NCBI RefSeq assembly: GCF_016427565.1
Contig: NZ_JAELXT010000001.1
Coordinates: forward strand, 372,001-436,000
Direction: 5' to 3'
Source of the DNA: Microvirga splendida
GTDB lineage: Bacteria; Pseudomonadota; Alphaproteobacteria; Rhizobiales; Beijerinckiaceae
Length of the DNA: 64,000 nucleotides
The translations under genes were made by a program, and so were the position numbers. The notes under the pieces are model-generated. The model was not told the DNA's origin and did not search any database. It saw nothing but the letters and a program-made list of their open reading frames with translations. Position 1 is the first letter of the stretch. The number at the start of each line of letters is the position of its first letter. Below are positions 24,994 through 33,951 of the stretch, in pieces.

Positions 24994-27744
24994 ATGCAGG
25001 ACTATCGCATCAGCCTGGACGGGACTTGGGAATTTCTGCATGTGGCCGACGACCGTCTGTCGGGCCCGGCGGAGGTCCGCCAGATCACGGTGCCCAGTCC
25101 TTGGCAGGCCCAGTTCTCGGACCTGCGGATGCGGGCCGGCATCGGCATCTACCGCAAGACGATCGAGATCGACGAAGACTGGCTCCACGACAGCGTCTGG
25201 ATCCGCTTCGGGGCCGTGTTTCACAACACCAAGGTGTTCGTGAACGACGAAGTCGTGGGCCACAACGAGGGCGGCTTCCTGCCCTTCTCCTTCGACGTGA
25301 CCGCCCACCTCAGGCCCGGGCCCAACGAGATCAAGGTCCGGGTCGACAGCCCCACCGACAACCCGGCCGAGTTCCCCGACTCGCCCTTCGCCGAGATCCC
25401 GTTCGGCAAGCAGAGCTGGTACGGCCCCCTGTCCGGCATCTGGCAGTCGGTCTATCTCGAGCGCCGCATCTCGGACCACATGAACCGCGTGCGCCTCGTG
25501 CCCAACCTGACCACCGGGCGCGTCACCTCCGGGGTGTTCTTCGCGCGCCCGCTGACGGACGCGACGCAGATCCGCATCCAGGTGACCGACCCGTCCGGCG
25601 ACGTGGTGCTCGACGAGATGCACGAGACGCAGGTGGGAGTCACCTCCATGCCGTTCGAGTTCACCCTCGACGATGTGCAGGCCTGGTCGCCCGACCATCC
25701 GAATCTCTACCGCATCACCTTGGCTCTCATGCGCGGCGGTGAGGTGAAGGACGAGATTGGCGACAATTTCGGCTTCCGCTCGATCGAGACCCGGAACGGC
25801 AAGCTCTATCTCAACGGCGAGCCGCTCTATCTGCGCTCCGCCCTCGACCAGGACTACTACCCGGACATGATCTGCACCGTGCCGTCAGTAGAGTTCCTGG
25901 AGGACCAGTTCCGCAAGGCGAAGGAGATGGGGCTCAACTGCCTGCGCTGCCACATCAAGGCGGCGGACCCTCGCTACTACGAAGTAGCGGACCGGATGGG
26001 CCTGCTCATCTGGACGGAGCTGCCCAACGGCGGCATGGCCACCGACCGCTCGCGCGGGCGAAAGGAAAAGCTGCTGAAGGGCATCGTCGACCGCGACGCC
26101 AACCATCCGTCCATCGTCATCTGGACGATCATCAACGAGAACTGGGGCGTCGACCTCGTCAACGACGCGGATCACCGCGACTGGCTCAAGCGCACCTTCG
26201 CGTGGCTCAAGGCCTACGACCCCACGCGCCTCGTGGTCGACAACTCGCCGCTCGCGCCGAGCTTCCACGTGGAATCCGACATTGCGGATTATCACTTCTA
26301 TGCCGCCTATCCCGATCACAGGGAGCAGTGGGACCAGTTCGTGGACGAGCTGTCGGTTCGTGCCTCGTGGCTCTACTCGCCGCACGGCGATGCGGTGATC
26401 ACCGGGCGCGAGCCGCTCATGTGTTCGGAGTTCGGCAACTGGGGCCTGCCCTATCCGAAGGACCTGCGCGACGAGAAGGGCGAGGAGCCCTGGTGGTTCG
26501 AGACCGGCCACGACTGGGGCGAGGGCGTGATGTACGCCCACGGGGTCGAGAACCGCTTCTCGGACTGGAGCCTGGACCGCGTGTTCGGCGACCTGCGCCG
26601 GTTCGTGATCGCCGCGCAATGGCAGCAGTTCCGCGCGCTGAAATACGAAATCGAAGCGATGCGGCGCAAGCCCAGCCTCGCGGGCTACGTGATCACCGAG
26701 CTGCACGACTGCCACTGGGAATCGAACGGCCTGCTCGACATGCGCCGCAACACGCGCGTGTTCCACGAGCTGTTCCCCATCATCAACTCCGACACGGTGA
26801 TCGTGCCGAAATGGGAGCGTGCCTCCTACTGGTCCGGCGAAACGGTCGCGCTGGAACTGGCCGTCGCACATGGGGCTGGTCCCGTTCTGGAGAATTGCCA
26901 GCTGGAGGTTACGGTCGCCGGCGAGAGCCAGACGCTGCCCCTGCCGCGCATCGAGGCGCCGGACGTGCTCGACCTGGGTCGCGTGGAGATCAAGCTGCCC
27001 ACCATGGACGAGCCGGAGCTGCGGCGGATCAGTTTCGATCTGCGGGCATCCGACGGCCGCCTGATCGCGCATAACCACCACGATATCGCGATCCATCCCA
27101 AGCGCACCCGGCCCGTTCATGCGCGTGAGCTGGTGTGGTCGCCGGACGAGGACATCCGCGAGCGATTCCAGGCGCTGGGCTACACCCTGGCCCGCGCTTT
27201 CGAGGAATCGACCCTCGTCGTCGCCCGCACGCACAGCAAGGCGATTGCCGACCACGTGCGCGCCGGCGCCAAGCTCCTGCTGCTGCCGGAGAGCGACATG
27301 AGCCTCTATCCGTTCTTCCCGCACTGGCAGGCGGTGAAGGTGCAGGCCCGTCACGGCACGCTCTGGTCGGGCGATTGGGCTTCGTCCTTCGGCTGGCTGC
27401 GGCGCTCGGGCCATTTCGCCCGCTTCCCGTCCGGGCCGCTGCTCGACGAGACCATGGATCGGGTGCTGCCGGATTACGTGATCTCGGGCTGCAACCTGCT
27501 CGACTTCCAGGCCCGCGTGTTCGCCGGCCTCGTGGTCGGCTGGATCCACAAGCCGGTGGCGCTCGGCGTCGAGCGCTCCTACGGCCGTGGCCGCCTGGTC
27601 GCCTCGACCCTGCGCCTGCTCCGGGATGCGCCGATGGCCGACCCGACCGCCACGATGCTGCTCGATGCCTTGGTGGAGCTCGCGGTCGAATCGCGGACGG
27701 CGCGTCTCGAGGAAGCAGTCCGGGCCGCGGAAGCTGCGGCGTAA
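24994..27744 (+). CDS. Glycoside hydrolase family 2 enzyme (cytoplasmic)
   Basis: 916 residues. Sugar-binding jelly roll (about 5-160, WEF, VPSPWQ, GIYRKTIEI), Ig-like domain (165-265), TIM barrel (265-610) with acid/base E382 in INENWG and nucleophile E479 in MCSEFGNWG, then a long C-terminal part that includes a glutamine-amidotransferase-like beta-galactosidase trimerisation-type fold (residues ~700-870). GH2 members are beta-galactosidases, beta-glucuronidases or beta-mannosidases; the specificity cannot be read. No signal peptide, so cytoplasmic. It faces the glf operon tail-to-tail and probably belongs to the same sugar locus. Confidence 0.85.
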   Translation: MQDYRISLDGTWEFLHVADDRLSGPAEVRQITVPSPWQAQFSDLRMRAGIGIYRKTIEIDEDWLHDSVWIRFGAVFHNTKVFVNDEVVGHNEGGFLPFSFDVTAHLRPGPNEIKVRVDSPTDNPAEFPDSPFAEIPFGKQSWYGPLSGIWQSVYLERRISDHMNRVRLVPNLTTGRVTSGVFFARPLTDATQIRIQVTDPSGDVVLDEMHETQVGVTSMPFEFTLDDVQAWSPDHPNLYRITLALMRGGEVKDEIGDNFGFRSIETRNGKLYLNGEPLYLRSALDQDYYPDMICTVPSVEFLEDQFRKAKEMGLNCLRCHIKAADPRYYEVADRMGLLIWTELPNGGMATDRSRGRKEKLLKGIVDRDANHPSIVIWTIINENWGVDLVNDADHRDWLKRTFAWLKAYDPTRLVVDNSPLAPSFHVESDIADYHFYAAYPDHREQWDQFVDELSVRASWLYSPHGDAVITGREPLMCSEFGNWGLPYPKDLRDEKGEEPWWFETGHDWGEGVMYAHGVENRFSDWSLDRVFGDLRRFVIAAQWQQFRALKYEIEAMRRKPSLAGYVITELHDCHWESNGLLDMRRNTRVFHELFPIINSDTVIVPKWERASYWSGETVALELAVAHGAGPVLENCQLEVTVAGESQTLPLPRIEAPDVLDLGRVEIKLPTMDEPELRRISFDLRASDGRLIAHNHHDIAIHPKRTRPVHARELVWSPDEDIRERFQALGYTLARAFEESTLVVARTHSKAIADHVRAGAKLLLLPESDMSLYPFFPHWQAVKVQARHGTLWSGDWASSFGWLRRSGHFARFPSGPLLDETMDRVLPDYVISGCNLLDFQARVFAGLVVGWIHKPVALGVERSYGRGRLVASTLRLLRDAPMADPTATMLLDALVELAVESRTARLEEAVRAAEAAA

Positions 27745-27765
27745 GGCGCTTTAGACCATGCGCAC

Positions 27766-27801
27766 AAAAGGCGGTGCAGAGAGGTCTGCACCGCCTTTTT
27801 C
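27766..27801 (+). terminator. Rho-independent terminator of the GH2 gene
   Basis: AAAAGGCGGTGCAGA, short loop, TCTGCACCGCC then five T and C; near-perfect stem about 22 bp after the GH2 stop. The A-run on the left makes it potentially bidirectional. Confidence 0.9.
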
Positions 27802-27816
27802 TTTGCGCCCCATAGG

Positions 27817-27841
27817 AAAAGGCCGGCGCAAGGCCGGCCTC
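27817..27841 (-). terminator. Rho-independent terminator of the glf operon
   Basis: On the minus strand AGGCCGGC, loop CTTGC, GCCGGCC, followed by TTTT. It lies 26 bp after the stop of the GH1-RmlD gene and back-to-back with the GH2 terminator. Confidence 0.85.
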
Positions 27842-27866
27842 TCGAGCATGATCGGAATGGGGGCGG

Positions 27867-30041
27867 TTACTCGGCTGCTACTTTCATATGGTCCTCCGAC
27901 CACTCGACTTCACTGTCGGCGAAGAAGCGGTCGAGGGCGCCCTCGAGGTGCGGCATGAGAATGCCGCGCTCGGTGGACAGCGCCGTGTTGAGCACAGGCC
28001 AATCGCCCGCATCGGTGACGAGGCCGGGATCGAAGCCCGCGCGCTCGGCTGCTGCAGCGGCCAGATCCCGCCAGGAGGTCTCGCCGATATTGGCCATGTG
28101 CCAGATGCCCGTACCGCCATCGATCAGCAGATCGAGGGAGGTGTTCACGAGATCGGGCACGTAGGTGGGCGACACCACATCGAGGCTGGCTTCCACCCCT
28201 TCTCCCTTGCTCAGGGTGTTGAGAATGGACCAGACGAAGTTGTAACGATCCCAGGGTCCGAAGAAGGCGCTCGTGCGAAGGATGAGCGCCTTGTCGTGCG
28301 CTTCCAGCACGCGACGCTCGGCCTCGGCCTTGCTTTCACCGTAGACCGTGGTCGGGTTGACCGCGTCACTCTCCACATAGGGTCTCTCGAGTGAGCCGTC
28401 GAAGACGAGATCGGACGAGAAAGTCACGAGCTTTATGCCAAGATCGGCACAGACCTTCGCGAGAACCTCGGCGCCCTTGGTGTTCTCGCGGAAGCACGCC
28501 TTAGGATCGTTCTCGGCCTCCGAGACGCGCACATAGCCGGCCGTGTTGATCACCGCCCAGGGCCGGTGGCACTCAAGGCTTTTCGCAACGCTCGCCGGAT
28601 CGGCGATGTCCATGTCCTGGCGCGAGAGCAGAGCGTGGTTGAGCCCGCGGAAATCGCACAGGCGCGAATAGGCGCGGCCCAGGGTTCCGGTAGCGCCCGT
28701 GATCAGGAGCTGGCGCGGCTCGTCGGCGAGCCAGCAGGCGCGCGACTCCTTCGACGGGCGCTTGTAGAAGCGGATGTCGCGCTTCCACCAGCCGGCGCGG
28801 TCGAGCACCGGATGATCGAAAGTGCCAGTCTTGGCGAGCGCCTCGGCCAAATGGGCCAGGGCCGTGCGTCGCGGCACCGGAGCGCGAACGTCGAAGGGGC
28901 CCGGCTCGTAGAAGCCGTTGCGCCGGGTGAGCAGGCTGTTCCAGTCCACGGCCCCGTTGAGGGACCAGACGGTCACGGCACGGATGTCGGCGCCCTCGCT
29001 GCGCAGCGTCTCGACGTCGTTCCATACCTCCATGAGCCAGCGGAGCTGGTCGTCGCGGGTGCTGCCGTGATGGGCCTCGGTGACGGCCATGGGCCGCCGG
29101 TAGCGCTCCCACACCTCCCGCAGGCGCGCGGCGGGGCCGAGATCGGCCGCAGGCAGCGGCATGCGCACGGCCTCCGCGTCCGCATATTCGTGTCGCCCGT
29201 TGCCGCCCCAATGGTGCTCCGGATAGCGGTTCTTACGCTCGTCGAGATAGCGCTCGCTGGTGAGATAATGGTTGATGCCGATCATGTCGGGCGCCGCATC
29301 AGCCTCAAGCAGCAGTTCGAGATCGGCTTGCGCGACGCCGTTAGCGATGAACGTGTTCCACCAGGGATGGTCCCGGTCGACCATGCCGCACAGGAGATCG
29401 AAGCTCAGGAAACGGCGCTGGTTCTCGTGCTCTGCCTGATAGGCGAGCGCGGGCGTCGAGAAGGTCTTGCCCATGTCGTCCGTCTGCACGAGCTGCGCAT
29501 CGGGCCGCACCTTGCGGATGGCGCGCATGGACAGGACGGTCGCCTTGCACTCGTTGACAAGGATCTTGAGGAAAGTCTCGTAGCTTGTGCCGTGCGGGTA
29601 CCAATGGCCGTAGAGCCCCGAGAACCGCGCCGTGGTGAGCGGCTCGTTCACGGGCGTATAGAGATCGAGATGAGGGTAGCGCTCCGCCACGTTGGCGGCG
29701 TGACGCGCCAGAAGCTCGGGCCATGCGGGATCGAGCATGTCGGTGTAGCGCGGGCCGCTGCCGTGGTGGCACAGGCCCGCGATGGCGCGGATGTTCAGCT
29801 CCTGAAGGCGCTTTAGGCGGGTGTCATGCCAGGAGAAGTCCGTCCGGTCCGGGCTCTCGGGAGAGATCGTCTCCCAGAGCACCGGATGACGGAGCGTGCG
29901 GATCCCGAGTTCGGCAATGCGGTCGAGATCCTCGATGCGATCATTATAACCGGTCTCCAGGCTTTGGTCGCGGTAGTCGTCGCCTACGCGTGCGACAGTA
30001 CATTCCAAACCGCCCCAAAGCTCTAGTGATCGTTTCATCAT
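27867..30041 (-). CDS. Fusion: GH1-like glycosidase + RmlD-like NDP-sugar reductase
   Basis: 724 residues. Residues 1-425 are a GH1-type TIM barrel with acid/base E133 in TPVNEPL and nucleophile E322 in AVTEAHHG, so it looks catalytically intact. After a linker, residues 443-715 form an extended-SDR domain of the RmlD (dTDP-4-dehydrorhamnose reductase) type: nucleotide motif ITGATGTLG at 447-455, VINTAGYV, SSDLVFDG, and catalytic Y567 and K571 in VYGESK. A glycosidase joined to an NDP-sugar reductase is odd: one half cleaves, the other makes sugar donors. Last gene of the operon with a glycosyltransferase and glf. No signal peptide. Confidence 0.82.
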   Translation of the reverse strand: MMKRSLELWGGLECTVARVGDDYRDQSLETGYNDRIEDLDRIAELGIRTLRHPVLWETISPESPDRTDFSWHDTRLKRLQELNIRAIAGLCHHGSGPRYTDMLDPAWPELLARHAANVAERYPHLDLYTPVNEPLTTARFSGLYGHWYPHGTSYETFLKILVNECKATVLSMRAIRKVRPDAQLVQTDDMGKTFSTPALAYQAEHENQRRFLSFDLLCGMVDRDHPWWNTFIANGVAQADLELLLEADAAPDMIGINHYLTSERYLDERKNRYPEHHWGGNGRHEYADAEAVRMPLPAADLGPAARLREVWERYRRPMAVTEAHHGSTRDDQLRWLMEVWNDVETLRSEGADIRAVTVWSLNGAVDWNSLLTRRNGFYEPGPFDVRAPVPRRTALAHLAEALAKTGTFDHPVLDRAGWWKRDIRFYKRPSKESRACWLADEPRQLLITGATGTLGRAYSRLCDFRGLNHALLSRQDMDIADPASVAKSLECHRPWAVINTAGYVRVSEAENDPKACFRENTKGAEVLAKVCADLGIKLVTFSSDLVFDGSLERPYVESDAVNPTTVYGESKAEAERRVLEAHDKALILRTSAFFGPWDRYNFVWSILNTLSKGEGVEASLDVVSPTYVPDLVNTSLDLLIDGGTGIWHMANIGETSWRDLAAAAAERAGFDPGLVTDAGDWPVLNTALSTERGILMPHLEGALDRFFADSEVEWSEDHMKVAAE

Positions 30042-30113
30042 GCAACTCCGAGCTATTGTAACAAGCGTTCGTCAACTACTCTTAGCGCGGAATGTTCGAT
30101 GTTTTTCAGGTGA

Positions 30114-31268
30114 TTACGAAAATAATCCTGCGGGCGACGACATGACCTTGACGGCCGATGTATCGGCGCCGACCGGCAGGGACTCGTTGATGCGCCGGAA
30201 GGTGGCGAGCGCCTGACCGACGATCTGGTCCATGTTGTAGTAGCGGTAGGTCGCGAGACGACCCACGAACCACACGTCGGGCGTCGCCAGAGCCAGGCGC
30301 TCGTACTTCTTGAAGAGCTCCTGGTTCTCCGCCTTCGGGATCGGGTAATAGGGGTCGCCTTCGGCGGACGGATACTCATAGGTAAGCGCCGTCTTGGCAT
30401 GTTCCTGGCCCGTCAGGTGCTTGTATTCCGTGACGCGCGTGTAGTCGTGCGTCTGCGGGAAGTTCACCACGCCGACGGACTGGTGCCAGGGCTTGTCGAG
30501 CGTCACATGCTCGAAGCGCAGCGAGCGGTAGGGCAGCCTGCCGAACTGGAAATTGAAGTACTCGTCGATCGGTCCGCAATAGATGACGCGGCGGTGCGGG
30601 ATGACATTCTTGACGTCGTCGTATTCGGTCTGCGTCATGATGTCGATGTTCGGATGGCTGACCATCTTCTCGAACATCCGCGTGTAGCCGTGCTTGGGCA
30701 TGAACTGGAACTCGTCCGTGAAGTAGCGGTCGTCCCGGTTCGTGCGGGTCGGCACGCGGGAGGTCACGGATTTGTCGAGCTCGGATGGATCGAGGCCCCA
30801 TTGCTTGCGGGTGTAGCCGCGGAAGAACTTCTCGTAGAGTTCGCGCCCGACCACGGAGACCACGACGTCCTCGGACGTCTTGATCTCGCCGATCTTTTCG
30901 GCGCGCTCGGCGAACCAGTCCTGCAGCTGTTCGGAGGTCAGGTTCAGGCCGTAGAGCTTGTTGACGGTGTCGAGGTTGATCGGGATCGGCACCTGCATGC
31001 CGTCAACCTCCGCCAGCACCCGGTGCTCGTAGAAACGCCATTCGGTGAAGCGGGAGAGATGGTCGAAGATCTGCTTGGAATTGGTATGGAAGATATGCGG
31101 GCCATATTGGTGGATCAGCAGCCCGTCATCGTCGTATCGGTCATAGGCGTTGCCGCCGATATGCGGGCGACGGTCGATGAGAAGGACGCGCTCGTTGCGC
31201 TCGCTCGCAAGTCGTTCGGCCAGAACGCTGCCCGCAAAGCCGGCGCCGACAATCAGCCAGTCGTACAT
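30114..31268 (-). CDS. glf: UDP-galactopyranose mutase
   Basis: 384 residues. FAD enzyme converting UDP-galactopyranose to UDP-galactofuranose, donor for galactofuranose-containing glycans. N-terminal FAD motif VGAGFAGSVLAERLA (about 7-21), RRPHIGGNAYD, then HQYGPHIFHT, FRGYTRKQWGLDPSEL, and the C-terminal YRYYNMDQIV; the pattern and length are those of bacterial UGM. Six bp behind the glycosyltransferase gene, 72 bp ahead of the GH1-RmlD gene. It implies that the strain makes a galactofuranose-bearing surface or storage glycan. Confidence 0.93.
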   Translation of the reverse strand: MYDWLIVGAGFAGSVLAERLASERNERVLLIDRRPHIGGNAYDRYDDDGLLIHQYGPHIFHTNSKQIFDHLSRFTEWRFYEHRVLAEVDGMQVPIPINLDTVNKLYGLNLTSEQLQDWFAERAEKIGEIKTSEDVVVSVVGRELYEKFFRGYTRKQWGLDPSELDKSVTSRVPTRTNRDDRYFTDEFQFMPKHGYTRMFEKMVSHPNIDIMTQTEYDDVKNVIPHRRVIYCGPIDEYFNFQFGRLPYRSLRFEHVTLDKPWHQSVGVVNFPQTHDYTRVTEYKHLTGQEHAKTALTYEYPSAEGDPYYPIPKAENQELFKKYERLALATPDVWFVGRLATYRYYNMDQIVGQALATFRRINESLPVGADTSAVKVMSSPAGLFS

Positions 31269-31274
31269 TCGAGA

Positions 31275-32492
31275 TCACTCCGCAGGCGTGGTGGCATAGA
31301 CGGGAAGAGACGAGGCAGGACGATTCGTGGCGATCTCTCCGGTGGCATCCAGCATCAGCTTGTGCATGGAGGCCCAGGTCTTGTCCCAGGAGCCGGCGGC
31401 AAGGTGCCGGTCCACCCGGGCGAGCCAGGGATCCTTCGGCCGCGCCAGAATGGTCTCGACCTTGGCGACCACCTCACCTGCGTTCCTGGCGATCTCGACG
31501 AGGCCCTTCTCGCCATAGGGGCGGACAACGTCGGTGATGGCGGTCGACACGACCGGCACGCCGGCGGCCAGGAATTCAGGGGTCTTGGTGGGGCTGATGA
31601 ACTTCGTCGCCTCGTTGAGGGCGAAGTTCATGAAGCCCACATCCCACCCGGCCAGGTAGTGCGGCAACTCGTTGTAGGACTTGCCGCCGAGCCAGTGGAT
31701 GTTGGGCCGCTGCGGCAGGGATGCCGGATCGATCTTCACCACCGGGCCGATCATGACAAAATTCCAGTCGGGCCGCAGATCGGCGACCTCGGCCAGGAGA
31801 TCGATATCCATGCGCTCGTCGACGACGCCGAAGAAGCCGAGGCGCAGGTGTGGAATCTGCGCCTGATCCTCGGGATCCTTGTCGATGGAGCGCGCCTGGG
31901 AGAAGTGGTTGAAGTCGATGGACGACGGGAAGCCGTGAACGCTGCGGTGACGGCTCTTCTTGGCCTCGTAAAGGCTCATGCCGCCGGTGAACACGAGATC
32001 GCAGCGCGAGAACAGTGCGCTCTCCAGGTCGAGGAGCTCCTGCGACGCGCCGCGGAAGAGCGAGAGCTCATCCATGTTGTCGTAGACGCACAGGTCGCAT
32101 TCCAGATCGCTGGTGAAGGCCATGGCCATGGGCGTGTAGTACCAGAACACGCGCGGGCTCGCGGCCTCGCGGCCGATCAGTTCCTCGATCAGATCGTGCT
32201 GCTCGGAGATGATATCCTCATGGGACAACCCTTCGGGAAGCATGGGGACGGCGATCGTGACGCCCTGCGGGCGCTCGCTCACATCCATGTGCGCGGTCAC
32301 GCCAACCTTGAACATAGGCTCTTCGACGATCAGCACGTTGTAGTGCTTGGCGGCACGGCTGAGGAGATGCTGGGGGCGCTGCCAGACGAAATCCCAGCGC
32401 AGGTGAGAGAAACAAACGAGGAGGGGCTTTTCCGATCCGGCTTTGATAGGCGAACGATGGGCATAGGACTGCGTCGTCAAACGCTCGTGCAT
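31275..32492 (-). CDS. Glycosyltransferase, GT-B fold (GT1/GT4-like)
   Basis: 405 residues. Starts after a disordered 20 residues with FSHLRWDFVWQRPQHLLSRAA, an opening typical of a glycosyltransferase group often found beside glf. The second Rossmann half has LGFFGVVDERMD, NIHWLGGKSYNELPHYLAGWDVGFMNFALNEATKFISPTKTPEFLAAGVPVV, i.e. the donor-binding glutamate in the usual loop. The donor is probably UDP-galactofuranose or a hexose; acceptor unknown. First gene of the operon; GAGG about 8 nt before ATG 32492. A perfect 11-bp inverted repeat lies 122-155 bp upstream of the start. Confidence 0.85.
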   Translation of the reverse strand: MHERLTTQSYAHRSPIKAGSEKPLLVCFSHLRWDFVWQRPQHLLSRAAKHYNVLIVEEPMFKVGVTAHMDVSERPQGVTIAVPMLPEGLSHEDIISEQHDLIEELIGREAASPRVFWYYTPMAMAFTSDLECDLCVYDNMDELSLFRGASQELLDLESALFSRCDLVFTGGMSLYEAKKSRHRSVHGFPSSIDFNHFSQARSIDKDPEDQAQIPHLRLGFFGVVDERMDIDLLAEVADLRPDWNFVMIGPVVKIDPASLPQRPNIHWLGGKSYNELPHYLAGWDVGFMNFALNEATKFISPTKTPEFLAAGVPVVSTAITDVVRPYGEKGLVEIARNAGEVVAKVETILARPKDPWLARVDRHLAAGSWDKTWASMHKLMLDATGEIATNRPASSLPVYATTPAE

Positions 32493-32613
32493 AGCGCGAA
32501 CCTCAGGTAAAGGTGTGTTGTCACGATCGGACAGAAGAACCCGGTCCGGGCGAATAAATTGATGTCTTTAGTGAAGCGCACCGGCGAAGGGTCGCGGTCG
32601 CAATCGATTCCAC

Positions 32614-32647
32614 AACGCAGATGGGGCAATTTGGTTCCATCTGCGTT
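32614..32647. promoter_or_regulatory. Perfect 11-bp inverted repeat upstream of the glf operon
   Basis: AACGCAGATGG (32614-32624) and CCATCTGCGTT (32637-32647), separated by 12 bp. No T-run follows on either strand, so it is not a usual terminator. It could be an operator for the glycosyltransferase-glf operon or a hairpin after the gene at 32685-32996. The rest of the 192-bp gap (32493-32684) shows nothing else. Confidence 0.5.
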
Positions 32648-32684
32648 CATCATCGTGAGCGGCTATTCATGGGAATAGTTGGCG

Positions 32685-32996
32685 TCACTTCTTTTCGAGC
32701 AAGAGTGTTCCTTGCTTTTGGATAAAGGTCTTTGCCTTCTCCGCAACCATCGCAAGTATCCACGGCAACTGCACTTCGACACGCACCTGATCTTGCATGA
32801 CTTCGAGATGGCCGCTGACGTTCTGGCCCATGGCGCCGACGCGAAAGTCCATCCTGTTTCCGCTCCAGGTCTCCTGGATGGACGCGACCTTGTCGCCGAA
32901 CTGCGATTTCACGCCTGCCATGCCGCCCTGAAGCCGTCGCGTGGCTTCGGCTTGACCCAGGTTATGGGGAATGGAGACGACGAGAGGTTTCGACAT
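32685..32996 (-). CDS. Polyhydroxyalkanoic acid system family protein
   Basis: 103 residues from ATG 32996 (GGAG about 7 nt upstream). Matches the small family usually called putative PHA-granule system proteins: MSKPLVVSIPHNLGQAEATRRL at the start, then WSGNRMDFRVGAMGQNVSGHLEV and VEVQLPWILAMVAEKAK. The role in granule formation is assigned to the family by genomic context only. No other PHA gene is in the window. Soluble, slightly basic. Confidence 0.75.
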   Translation of the reverse strand: MSKPLVVSIPHNLGQAEATRRLQGGMAGVKSQFGDKVASIQETWSGNRMDFRVGAMGQNVSGHLEVMQDQVRVEVQLPWILAMVAEKAKTFIQKQGTLLLEKK

Positions 32997-33052
32997 GAGG
33001 GTGCTCCGCTTTTTACTCGACAAGCGAAGCCTTGCCTTTCGGTTCCGCTGCT

Positions 33053-33159
33053 AGAGCATCGAACCCAAAAGTGGATTGCACTTTTGGGGCCTATTCGATG
33101 CTCCGAAACCTAAGACAGCGCATCGTTTGGGGCAGGCCCAACGGGCCGCACGATGCGCT
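33053..33159. repeat. Double hairpin repeat (AAAAGTGG family), copy 2
   Basis: First hairpin AGAGCATCGAA (33053-33063) / TTCGATGCTC (33094-33103) with inner CCCAAAAGTGGATTGCACTTTTGGGG; second hairpin AGCGCATCGT (33117-33126) / ACGATGCGCT (33150-33159). The same two hairpins, in the opposite order, make up 4450-4580. The second one overlaps the stop codon of the gene at 33158-33463. Confidence 0.87.
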
Positions 33160-33463
33160 ACAGCATTTCCACGCGAATCGCCCGGATCACGATGGCTTCC
33201 TGGTCGAAGCGACGCTCCAGTTCGGCACGATAGGGCTCCCACCAGGAATGATCGAGCTCACGCGCCATGACCTCGAACACGACGATATCGTCATGAGTCG
33301 TGTGGCTGCCTTCCTTCCAGACGCCTTCGGCCGGCGCGCGGGTGAAGCTCGTGATGCCGCCGAAGCGCTCGGCCAGCTCCGAGCGCACCTGCCCATAGGC
33401 TTCGCCTTTGAAGCGGCGGCCCGCATTGTCGGCAAGCGGCAGAAGGATTTGAATCAGGTGCAT
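33158..33463 (-). CDS. Hypothetical protein, 101 residues
   Basis: Not recognised by name. Sequence MHLIQILLPLADN, then FGGITSFTRAPAEGVWKEG and HDDIVVFEVMARELD with a Trp-rich segment WWEPYRAELERRF; no signal or membrane segment, and a compact alpha/beta (ferredoxin-like) pattern seems likely. Homologues of this look occur in Hyphomicrobiales by general impression. Its stop lies in the repeat at 33117-33159. Probably a real gene because its codon pattern and length are coherent. Confidence 0.65.
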   Translation of the reverse strand: MHLIQILLPLADNAGRRFKGEAYGQVRSELAERFGGITSFTRAPAEGVWKEGSHTTHDDIVVFEVMARELDHSWWEPYRAELERRFDQEAIVIRAIRVEML

Positions 33464-33536
33464 CGCCTTCCCCTGGAACGCCTAGACCGGAGCAGGACAT
33501 AGCTCACGGAGGGGGAAAGGCGAGTCCTAGCGGCCG

Positions 33537-33893
33537 TCAGGCCTGCAGAGCCGCGAACAGATCCCTGTCGGCTTCGGGAATACCGCCATCGATACGGTAG
33601 GATCCTGAGGGCTTCGAGATGCGCCAGGGCAAGGCCGTGGAGGCGTGAAAGGCCTCCGAGGGGCGGAGTCGCCGCCCCATGCCGTCCGCCTGGATCTCAT
33701 CGATGACGACGAAACCGAAGATGGTGAGCCGCGTCGCTATGGCCTTCGTCATGCGATCGCCGGCCCCAATCGTCAGCGAGCCCGCGGAATACACGGCGTC
33801 CATGAGGCTCTTCTGGTCGTGGCGGGGATTGGCCGACGAGCGCGCGCCCGGAAAGCGGATGACGTTCGTCGGCTGAGACGATCTCGATTCCAT
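33537..33893 (-). CDS. Hypothetical protein, 118 residues
   Basis: Not recognised. A polar N-terminus (SQPTNVIRFPGARSS) is followed by a helix-rich region with KAIATRLTIFGFVVIDEIQADG and a tail IPEADRDLFAALQA. No signal peptide or membrane helix. Good coding appearance, ATG start at 33893. Stands between two other small genes on the same strand with gaps of 58-73 bp, so co-transcription is possible. Confidence 0.6.
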   Translation of the reverse strand: MESRSSQPTNVIRFPGARSSANPRHDQKSLMDAVYSAGSLTIGAGDRMTKAIATRLTIFGFVVIDEIQADGMGRRLRPSEAFHASTALPWRISKPSGSYRIDGGIPEADRDLFAALQA

Positions 33894-33951
33894 GTAAGCA
33901 ACCCTTGGTCCCGAATCGGAGCAAGAATCGCCGCAAGGGATTAAGAAGCGC

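Noticed and set aside
30399-32510. Open frame of about 700 codons opposite glf and the glycosyltransferase gene
   Set aside because: The minus-strand genes are unmistakable; the plus-strand translation has no recognisable domain and no ribosome site.
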